From Pleurodeles waltl (lineage: Eukaryota; Chordata; Amphibia; Caudata; Salamandridae), in assembly GCF_031143425.1 (NCBI RefSeq), contig NC_090444.1, forward strand, positions 1,348,754,323 through 1,348,818,322: DNA of 64,000 nucleotides, read 5' to 3'. The notes beneath the pieces are model-generated. The model made no database searches and was not told the origin of the DNA. It worked only from the letters and a program-made list of their open reading frames with translations. Below are positions 54,480-64,000 of this stretch, piece after piece. Each line of letters starts with the position of its first letter. Position 1 is the stretch's first letter. Position numbers and translations under genes: made by a program.

Positions 54480-57400
54480 TTTTTTTAAACAATTTTTTAT
54501 TGATTTTCCGATTTGCATACATTAATTATGATTACATACAGATTCATTTGTTTCATGAGTACTTGTTCTGGTACATGTGCATCATATGCATTAATATAAA
54601 TTTAGCGTGAGGGAGGAGTCATTGGTTCCATATTATACAAAACTTGAACTTGGAACTCCCAAAAACAAGCACATTTTAGGAAAACAGTCAACAGGTATGT
54701 GTATTTGGTCATCATTACTAATTGCAGACATCGCATTTGTGGTTGAAGGTACTTTTATATTACAAACTACGCAGTCCCCAATGCTTGGAACGTATAATAA
54801 ATACAAATAGTGACAGCAGGGTAACCTAGGTCAATGGTCCATCCAACGACTCACAGAATGAGGCTTGAGGTGTTAAAAACTGTAGCCTTTCTAGGCGTGT
54901 TGCAAAAGAGAGAGGCTCATTCACATACTCAATATTCAGGATAGAAGTTGTTCCTTATATGTTCGTAGGTCCTGTATGTACATCTCCCACCCAGCTGCAA
55001 TAGGGACTTTCAGCAACCCTCTCTCCTCTTACTGTTGAAGCACCACTGTTTCGGCCCTGCCCCACGTCATCAGTGCTGTGCACCAATGACGTAGGGTTGG
55101 GAGAATGTGTGTTTTCCAGTGCATGGCAATGGCTCGCCTACCAATTAGCAAAGCGAGGGCAAGAAAGCAGTTGGTTACCTTTGCTCTTTTAGGATGTTTA
55201 AAGAGGCCAAGGAGGGTGCCTTCAATGTTGTATATGTCAATCCGCTCTGTTAATTCTTTAAGAGCCTCTGCAATATTATTTCAGAAGCATTCTGCCACAG
55301 GGGCAGGACCAGAACATATCAGCGGTGGGGCTTCGGCAGCGAGGGCATTCCAAAGAGGAACCAAACATTTTGTGTACAGAGTCTGGTGTGAGGTAGGCCC
55401 TGTACAATATATTATGTTGTATGTATTGGAATTTTGCTATTCTCAACACCTTCTTGGGATATACCAGTGCCCTGTCCCACTCTTCGCTCGTGAAGTCTCT
55501 ACCTACATCTCTTACCCAATTCCTGCAAGTCAGTAATAAAGGGTCACATATCGTGCATTTTACTGCCCCAGTAAACCAAGTGATCAACCGTCTCCCACTG
55601 CCTATGATATGGAGTGTATGTACCAGTGGGTAATGGTCTGGTTCAGAATCAGTAATTTGCCTTAAGTCAGTTAGGACAGTGAGGAGTCTGGTGTGTGCAA
55701 AAAAGTGGACAGCGGCTATACCCCAATCCGCTTGTAAGTGATGAAAGGACATTGGCATTTCATCCCTAAAGAGGGCTTCCACTGAGCCAATCCCCGCCGC
55801 TTCCCATTTCTGGAGGCCCTCACTCCTTAGTATTGTCCGAATTGGTTTGATGGCAGCTAGTCTTGATTTCTGGGGAATACTGCAGAACCGGAGGCATCGT
55901 GAGCCACTTTAGTAATATGCTGATAGTGGGTAGGTGTGGGGGGGGGGGGGTTGCAGGGTGGTGGTGGTGACGAGGGGAGACATTTTTCCTGGACTATTTG
56001 TTGTGCGCTTCTGGTCGTTGGTCACCCTAGTTCTTCTAGCAAGCAACCCAATAGACATCTGACGGGCCATTGGAGTAGGGCGGCCAAATAATAATGTTCA
56101 AAGTTCGGCTCTCCTAAGCCCCCTTTCTCAACTGGCAGCTGCAGCTTACCCAGCATCTACCTTTATTCCAGATGAAGCTACCTAATGCAGCATGTTACAT
56201 ATGGAAGACGCTTCTGGGGATGTGTACCGGGAGGTTATGAATATAGTACGCTAATAGCAAATGTATAACCATTTGGATAACACAATCCTGTCTTGGACTG
56301 TAAGTGTAAGAGTGCTTCAGAACGCCATGTGACAGCAGAGGGATGTAACAGCTCTTGTGAGGTTACCGTCAATTAAGTCCTGGGTATTGTAGTAGATGTT
56401 TATACCCAAATAGCAGAAGGTGCGAGGCTCCAGCGCATTTCCAGGGAGTCCACTAGAAACTGCTGCGGTGGACAGTTCAGGTGTAAGGGGGAACAGGTGG
56501 GATTTGGGCCAATTAACTCACAACCCCAATGCTGCTCGAAATTCAGAAATGATTGTTGTCATGTCATCTATGACATCACAGATACAAACCAGCACATCGT
56601 TAGCATATAAAGAGGCTGCATGTATCATTCCCTCTATTGGTATTCCCCAATCCCAGCCCCCTTGGCCAAGCCTATGGGCCAATGGCTTCATGGACTGGGC
56701 AAAAAGGAGGTGGGGGGAGACAGGAGACAGCCCTGTCGGGTACTCCTGCTCACTGGGAATGAAGGAGAAATATATTGCCCTATCTTCACCCGGGCCTTAG
56801 GATCCACATACAATAACTGTATAAGGTTTTGCAATTGGCCTGTGATGCCCAGTGTTATGAGAGTAGAGAACATGTAGTTCCAGTTCAGTGTGTCAAACAT
56901 ATCCTCCAGGTCTAGTACCAAGCATGCGGCATATGACCACTGGCTGGGGAGTGTCTATTACTCTATGCAATCGTCTACTATTGGTGGATCTGCCAGTGAT
57001 AAAGCCATTTTGATCATCGAAGACTAACGTGGGCATATGTTCCAGTAAATGTATCCAGCTATGATCAAAGCACTCCGATATAAGCAAGTATAACTAGAAT
57101 GTTGCTTGTCCAGTAATAATGGATTAGAGATCAGTTCATAAACAACAACGGTAATCTTCTTAGTGAACACTTTTAGTGGTTTGATTCTCGTCACCAGGGG
57201 AGGACATAGCTAGATACATGTACATTGTGTATTTTCTCAAATACACAATCATTTTGCCTTGAGGTAGTAAGGTAACCGACCATTTAGCACCACACCTGTG
57301 AGACATTACTTGTATTACTAATTGGACACACGTAGGAAGTGCTGTTGTTTTACCATTACTACCATTTTCTGTTTGTGCTCATATAATATGCCCTGCTAGT

Positions 57401-58600
57401 AAATTACCTGATTTGTTCCCCTCCGCATGCACCCTAGCCCGATATGCTTTGAAATCTAGACATTCAAGTTGTTCTATTAGGTGGGCATTTGTATCCATAG
57501 CAGTGTGCTTTATAGCTGCAGCAGTTCCTTATGTAGAACAGTTCCGACTCCGACCATTGTACAGATACAGTGACCTCCTAACACCACTTTCAGTGCCTCC
57601 CTATACATGGCGTGAATGGCTGCGGTACCCCAGTTTTAGTCAGTGTCAGTGTCAGGTATTGTGTCAGGGCCTCTTATGTGAGCTCTTTAAACCCCTGATC
57701 CTCTAGTGTCATGGGCTGCAGTCGCCATGTGGAGACTGGTAGTCGAGTTGTCCCCAATCAAAATACACTAAGAGTGGATTGTGGTTGGAGAATGTTTTCC
57801 AAAGGCATTTTGCAGAGGTAACCTGTAACTGGAGGGAAAACTGACAGAGTATGTGGTCTAACCTGACATGCAAGTCATGTGGGGATGAGTAATATGAGTA
57901 TTCTCTGGCAGCTGGGTGGAGTACATGCAAGTTGTCTCGTAATGTCCAGTGTGTCCCACATTTGGCGAAGTGCGCTTCTGTCGATTCAACAGGGGAGGTC
58001 GATAGCGGGGGGGAGGGGGGAAAATGTGTGACTGATTTAAGTGTACGTTTAGCACAATATTGAAGCGCCAACCCAAAATCCAAGGAAGATGGGCCCATTT
58101 GACCAGGACAGTTGATAAACATGTGAAGAAAGCTAAGTGGGACACATTGGGAGCAGAAATACTGCCTAATAGTACAGGTCTACCATCCAGGGACCCTTTG
58201 ACGAAGACATATCATCCTCCTGGGTTAATTTCCACTACTTTGAGATGGAATGGGACCCCAGCTCAGCTCCAGATCACAACCCCCCCCCAAGCAAAACCAG
58301 AATACATGATACAATAGCATTGACTCCGCCATCTATGCTGTAGTTTAGTATCTTCCCCCCTGCTATATGAGTTTTTTGTAGGAGCACTATGTGCCCCCTA
58401 GACCACGGACGTTCCATGTCAGCACTTTGGTTCCTGCAAAATGCGTGTAATAGAAAGGACAATGGGGAAGATGACCTCTTAGTAGTGATGAAAGGCTCTA
58501 AATGATGTGATGATGTTGTACTGTGCAACTTTCTTTAACTTGCACAGAACTACAACTGTTACCCACAGCTCCCAACCCAGGGAAATCTTGAATTTCAAGA
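54480..58600 (-). mobile_element. L1/Tx1-type LINE ORF2, minus strand, degenerate
   Basis: The minus strand keeps endonuclease pieces (HIVLLQKTHIAG, about 58390; REYSYYSSPHDLHVRLDHIL, about 57880), RT pieces (FDDQNGFITGRSTNSRRL, about 57000; VLDLEDMFDTLNWNY, about 56900; STRQGCLLSPP) and a C-terminal region at 55782-55276 (FTSEEWDRALVYPKKVLR, FQYIQHNILYRAYLTPD). A T-rich run at about 54480-54505 marks the 3' end. It is nearly full-length for ORF2 but broken by many stops. Confidence 0.8.
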
Positions 58601-58604
58601 AACG

Positions 58605-60045
58605 CCAAAACCATGATCATCTATTCCCAAACGTTGGGTTGTCCAATTTGCCAATGAGAACCCTCGGGTCTATTCAGTCGTTGGCAGGACACTCTGGTGG
58701 CCCAGCGCTCGTTCCTCTCTTCCTGCACATGGTGTACAAGCTAAAGTTGATTTGTGAAGTGGTATCTGATGTACTTCGCCAGGAACCCTTTTGTGGCTCC
58801 TGTGGTGGACATAGTGTTGGAAGAGAAGTTCTGTTTCTGGTCTGCAGCTAAAAGTAAATGTACGTCCTGAAAACGGTAAGTACATTGTTTCAGTGTGACT
58901 TTTGTAACTAGCGAACCATACCAATTCAGAAATTCAGATTTGGTATTTAAGAATAACGGCTGTTTCCTAGTCACTATTTCTATTCAGGAAAGGTACATAA
59001 ATCATAACTAGCGATTTTTAATTGGTGATAGAATCACTAAATATACTATTCATACATCAGCCCTAAGTTTTGAAAAACTGGACAAATCGATTAATCTTTT
59101 TGCTATGCAACATTTAATCACAGGGCCAGGTAGATTCTAAAAAGTACTCCTGGTAGACTTGACTTGACTACAGCCACAATAAGTATGAACATTTGGATGT
59201 ACAGCACTGCAGTACATAGTGGGCTAATTGGAAAGGTGGAAAAAAGGTGAATTCCTTAAGTGGGTGAAAATGAACATTTATCTAGGGCTTGCTTGAGGAA
59301 GTGGAGAGTGAATGAGAGAGGTACTAAAAATTAATTTTGTTGGAACATCAGAAGTTGTCAAAGAACCTTTAGAGCCACAATAAATGAGTGAATGGAAAGA
59401 TAAGAGCTATAACAATTCAAGTCTGCACCACAATTGCAGAGAAAGTTTATAGAAAAAAATGAATAATCAACAGCATCGAAAGTGGCAGAGAAAGGATATA
59501 AATGGCCTGCACAGACCACCAGGGACCCTAGATCCGGTCATCACATTGTGGAATGGAGGCTCATTAAGGATCTTCTGTAATGACAGCAGCCAGCAGAAGT
59601 GTGAGGAGTCTACTGGCCTTGCCTGGGAAACGTGAGGCCATTCACTGTAGATGAGTTGCTGCAGTCACGGAGTATAGATGTACCGGTCTGCAATCCACAT
59701 GAGGATTGGGAATAATGCATGGCTTGCGTTGGCAAGAGATCGTGGGGATAGGGTGGGGGCATGCAAAATCGAGTGAAGCAGGTGGCCAAGCATGATGACA
59801 GGCTCAACACTCCTTTTACAGGTGGAATCTGATTATTATTAGGACTTTCTATGAAGATCTTTGAGACTTTGTTTTCCTTGTGTCACTTTCATACCTGTAA
59901 CATTGGCTGGTATATGCGGAAAGGTGCTTGCAGACCTCGTTTGCCCTGCCAGAAATTCTGCTTAGATCACTACTTTGGAAGAGCAACAGTACCTACCCTA
60001 TGCTAACTTGAGTACAACTGTGGACCGCACTGGCCCGCTCACTTA
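58605..60045. other. Intron or decayed repeat, nothing recognised
   Basis: Short ORFs only. No domains or terminal repeats seen. Confidence 0.35.
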
Positions 60046-60049
60046 GAAG

Positions 60050-60840
60050 CAATTGACCTCTCATGACAGGGATGGGGTGCTCTGTTCTGATATGCTCTTG
60101 ATGCCAAAACCAAAAATGATTACCACACAAAAAGCCTTATGGACTATTGGAGAAACAGGCCACCGAAAATTAGCAGGTGCAATGAAGGCAAAGAAAGTCA
60201 AGTTCACCACTACCTTGACTAAGGAATATCTTCAGGCATTCTATTGGATTTCCACCAGAAAATATCTGACATGGAAACAGCTCTAGCCTAGCCTAGCTCT
60301 AGCCTATTTGTACAACAATATAATAGTGGTCACTAACAAGGATAACACAGCTGCCCTGAGCCAACAAATTAAGAAGTCCCTAATATCTCATGTCTATCTA
60401 GAGGAAGAACTGAAAAAACTGTGGGACAAATTCAATAACCTGGAAGACAGGTAATGTAGAGACAATGTAAGAATTTGCAATGTGAAGGAAGCAAAGGAAG
60501 GACCTGACATTGTGCGGTACTGTATTGACCTTTTTAGAGAAGTGCTACAGGAAGACCAGGATTTCACAATCCCAACTGCCAGGGATAACAGAGAAGGAGC
60601 CACACGAGAGGGGCCTGGATCCCGGCACAGTGACATCTTGGCAAAATTGGGGTCCTCACAACTCAAGGACAGGAACATAAGAGAAACCATTAAATCAGAG
60701 GCCTTCACATTCGTAGGCCACTTCTTATCATTATTTTGTGTTGTTTCACAGACTACTCTAAACAGAATAAGAGCACGGATACCCATCAATGTAGAACTTC
60801 AGAGGAGGCAACATCAATATAGATGGACTTAACTATTTGC
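60050..60840 (+). pseudogene. L1/Tx1 ORF1-like, degenerate
   Basis: The plus strand has ELKKLWDKFNNLEDR followed by a stop, then CRDNVRICNVKEAKEGPDIV and YCIDLFREVLQE, as in the coiled coil to RRM transition of L1 ORF1. A region with AKLGSSQLKDRNIRETIKS follows. It is frameshifted and truncated. Confidence 0.6.
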
Positions 60841-60844
60841 TTTG

Positions 60845-61695
60845 GTTTCAACTGAACTCTAAAACTCATGCGATATGAACTGTCAGAGTAGTCTGTGAAG
60901 TCCTCAGAGAAGCAGCAATAGCTGGATCTTAACAACTCAGGAAATGCAAGAACCAAGCTGGAGATCAAAGGAGGGCTGGGAGAAATATCAACCACCATGG
61001 AGATCAATACGCAAACCTAAAAGAAGAAATTCCAACCTATGAGGGCCGAGTTAGGCTGCCTGAAAGCTGTAGGACAAAAATCCTTTTTGAACAATACATA
61101 TACAGTTTGCAGTAATTTCTGTTCATTCCATTTTAAGTTACAGCACAACCAACTGTGTCTAATCATGCAATCACAAGTGTAAACAAATAGTATATCCCAT
61201 TTTCCAAAGCGGGTCTGGGAAGATTTGTATATCACTTTTCTGAGTATTTTGTAAATATCAGCTTATCAGAAACTGAGAAAACTTGCCTCATGCTTGGTAG
61301 AAATGGGGCCTTTTTATAACAGAGGTATTAGGCAGACTGTATTTTTGTCCTGATGAGACCCTCAGACATATGCTGTCTTGAGTTGGCACTGCTCATTTGG
61401 AACAGCTATGAAAAAGAAAGCATACAAATACCTGAACATAGTCAGATTTTAATGTCATAATTAGTACACCTTAAATTGTTTTGTTTATACCTGCATGACT
61501 TGTAGATTCTGCTGTTGCTCACGTCACAGAGACTGTTGTCAAAATTATGCAAAATTGATTTTTGATATTCACATTTTTGCAATTAATGTAAATATAAATT
61601 ATTCAAGATTATGATACTGGGCTCTCTCGCTTCTGATCAATTTGTCATTTCAAATTTTTAATACACTCTTCATGTTCATCTCAGTATATAAAGGT
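60845..61695. other. Intron, nothing recognised
   Basis: AT-rich with no supported feature. Confidence 0.35.
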
Positions 61696-61699
61696 TAAG

Positions 61700-62900
61700 G
61701 TTTGAAGATTGACAATGCAATCAATATCTGTATATCTTCAGAAATGAATCCCCATAGAATCTCTGGCCATTTTGTCCAGATATTACCCAGAATCTTGTTA
61801 AGTCATAGGGTGAGTCCTGTTTTTTTAATAATACTGGTTAATCTTCCAGGCATAAAGTAATTCTGATTCGTGTACATGAGTGAACTGATGTTCCCTGCTA
61901 ATATGTTTGCTATAGCCTTAGCAAGAACTTTAGTCTCTATTAATCACGAGGAGGCAAATCTGTCAGGTGGTTGCCCAGGAATTTGTATTACTATGAAAAC
62001 TAGGTCCTCAGGTAGGGTTCTGATTTCTACTGCCTCTTCAAACATATCCCAATGGTGTTTAGTAGTTACCTCTAATTAGTGCTTAATTTGTAAATTAAAA
62101 AAGTGCTAGTGCTCAAAGCCCTCCTCTTAAACACACGGCTGCTGCAATTAAATGTGCAAACACAGAATATGGAGGCAGCGTAATCCTGAAGCCATCTCGG
62201 GCCTCTTCAAGCCATTTACAGCCACTCCCTGCTCCTTCAGCTCACTCTTGCAGCTTTTTGCTTTCTCCCATTGTGACTTTTTTTATTTTTCTCTTTCTCC
62301 GTCTTTCCCATATGTGTCTTTTGCTCGCAGTAAAGTACTGGCCCTCAAAAATAAGTGCCAGTGCCCGGACCAGAAATAACAAACACAAATTAAGCACTAC
62401 CCCTAATATTTCTTTTGACAAGCAGAGATGCAAGGTCATCTTAACTAGGGATCTTTCCTGATGCTTACTTTGTATGGGCTCTGAGGCCTTTGATGGACAA
62501 CTCACCCTCTCTTAGCTCTCTTGCAGAGTCACTAAGTCTATGCATACGTATGTCTATAAAACAAATCCTGAATATGGTCTTTTTCCTTACTGGGAAATAG
62601 TCCCTGACTCATAGTGCAGAATAGTGTGAACTATCCAAGGAGCCTCCAAGAGCTGCTGATTTTGGTAACCTCTGATTCTACCAGTCAGATGGTCTGCCAT
62701 AACTATCACAGAGAGTAGTAAATTGTATCTGGTCTGACCCCAAATTCATATCACCTGCATTCTCTGTTGTCTGTTTTAGTTCTGTGCATTTGTTTTGTAT
62801 CTGGCACAGTACATCCTCTCTTTCCCCCAGTGCTATGTATTTTGGTCCTAATGAGAAGGTCTATATCTAACTTAAATGTGGCTGCTTCTGTTTCCATATC
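61700..62900 (-). pseudogene. L1/Tx1 reverse transcriptase fragment
   Basis: The minus strand at 62060-61750 reads ETKVLAKAIANILAGNISSL followed by NQNYFMPGRL, the typical RT segment before the catalytic core. The continuation on the far side of the nested MITE (62408 onward) is weaker. It is truncated and degenerate; the right limit is uncertain. Confidence 0.5.
62077..62399. mobile_element. Non-autonomous hAT element (MITE), 323 bp
   Basis: Terminal inverted repeats TAGTGCTTAATTTG and CAAATTAAGCACTA match perfectly over 14 bp. The flanking 8-mers CCTCTAAT (62069-62076) and CCCCTAAT (62400-62407) differ at one base. YARNG termini and an 8-bp duplication indicate hAT. The short ORFs inside are not meaningful. 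It is nested in an L1 fragment. Confidence 0.85.
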
Positions 62901-62904
62901 TTTA

Positions 62905-64000
62905 TTATTAAGTCATAGCCTGACCATGCATCACCACTTTGAAGGCTTCACCAGGCAATCCTGGGCTTCCCAAAATGGAACTCCAGGCCCTCCATGCAAT
63001 GTACCAGGAAATTCTACACTAAGTGTACATCCACAGCGGACTCACTGCCTAGTACTGTTATCCTCATGTATTATGCCACCACCAGCACACCCACATGCAG
63101 CATGCCAACCCAGTCTACACACAATGTTCAGTACTGCAGCCTCTCTGTACTCTACCATAGTGTGTTATTTTAAAACCACACATTGCCATCACAGCATGTA
63201 CCATGTGTGCATTGTACCACACTTCAACTTCTGAGTAGTGTATTTCTTGCAAGTGCACATGCATTCAGCACGTTTCCACAACACATGCACTTCCACATCA
63301 ACCTGACGTAAGCCAGGGGTAAGCTAAGCACACAGCAGCAAAATTCATAAAAAGATGAGTTAGCCTGTAGGCCTCACTCCAGTGACACAGGCTAAAAAGG
63401 ACCTGTTCACTACTGCTGATCATTACATGGTATGCTGCCACCACCACACTTGAAATGTTCAACTCCTAGTGAAGGCAGTAGCCATCCACCACTATAAGGG
63501 TAGCACTTTGGTCGCTCGTCCCGGTCCAACAAGACCACAATCCATGAGACAGGTCTGGTGCACAAGCATGATCCGTGTTTGCCTATAACACAAAAAAATC
63601 AGCTTTGGGGATCCAGACAATAGGACCTTTAGATACGTCTACAGCCCAAACTGCTGGATGGAATTACCCCATAATTTGACAGAAAGCTAGCTTTTGGTAC
63701 GCAGACTGTGGTTTCGCTAGATATTAAAGGGAAAATACATTTGTATATCTAGATCTGCGGATCCTTTGTGAATAAATCACGAAAATTTCGGAATTTTCGT
63801 GACAAAGCTTGAGAAAAGAAGAATTGCAACTGACTGACTGCAACCTGACTAGAAAGTTGTAGCCGCCATTTTATTTCATGGAACGCTGTCCCCGGGGATG
63901 AAAATCCAAAATGAAAGCGGCATAAGGGATCAGGGTGAAGGTACCCTGACCCCTCGGGTGTGATATAGGTGTGTTTTAGGGACAAATTATAAGTTTAAAA
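62905..64000. other. Intron or decayed repeat, nothing recognised
   Basis: A small perfect hairpin with 11-bp arms lies at 63777-63802. Nothing else supported. Confidence 0.35.

Noticed and set aside
62767..63234. 155-codon plus-strand ORF near the right edge
   Set aside because: It has no recognisable domain and biased His/Ser/Cys composition; adjacent sequence is decayed LINE on the other strand.
1..64000. CRISPR arrays, bacterial operons, tRNA or rRNA genes
   Set aside because: No such signals were seen; the composition and repeats are those of a vertebrate nuclear genome.

Overview
The window looks like intronic DNA from a very large vertebrate genome, most likely a salamander or newt. 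That reading is inferred from the mix of DIRS-type tyrosine-recombinase retrotransposons, L1/Tx1 and CR1/L2 LINEs, hAT and TTAA-type DNA elements, and introns of 7 to 23 kb. No bacterial or plasmid features are present.

Host gene. Four short exons on the minus strand (43662-43766, 30902-30968, 7520-7661, 29-108) have clean GT/AG splice sites and phases that match exactly from one to the next. They encode a continuous peptide of about 131 residues that I recognise as part of a DOP1 (Dopey) family protein, probably DOP1A. Almost everything else in the window lies in its introns.

Main feature. A young, nearly intact endogenous retrovirus lies at about 8134-16750 on the plus strand, antisense to the host gene. 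Its 837-bp LTRs differ at only three positions. It has a tRNA-Ser-like primer binding site and an open gag. Gag, protease-RT-RNase H and integrase share one reading frame, interrupted by a UAG at the gag/pol boundary and one UGA at the end of RNase H. A complete five-motif dUTPase follows the integrase core, and the 468-aa env is open. Gag/pol layout resembles class III (ERV-L/HERV-S-like) elements. The Env transmembrane subunit has a CX6CC motif and a cysteine-bounded internal fusion loop, as in alpharetroviruses. The element therefore appears to be a mosaic.

Rest of the window, left to right: an old minus-strand DIRS copy carrying a 152-bp hAT MITE (1195-7160); the retrovirus; a DIRS recombinase fragment (17500-17900); an L1/Tx1 ORF2 with a threefold internal duplication (18370-21060); a hairpin-rich TTAA element with a ~383-bp tandem array (21380-24341); degraded DIRS and L1 fragments (24700-28950); a possible TIR element (29681-30406); a plus-strand DIRS copy with both inverted terminal repeats (31187-36465), starting about 220 bp from an exon; further DIRS and CR1/L2 remains (37570-41430); a 970-bp GGCGGT-rich TIR element (44100-45069); L1/Tx1 remains (46480-50250); a second copy of the TTAA-type repeat (about 50330-53475); a minus-strand L1/Tx1 (54480-58600); and L1 fragments with a 323-bp hAT MITE (60050-62900).
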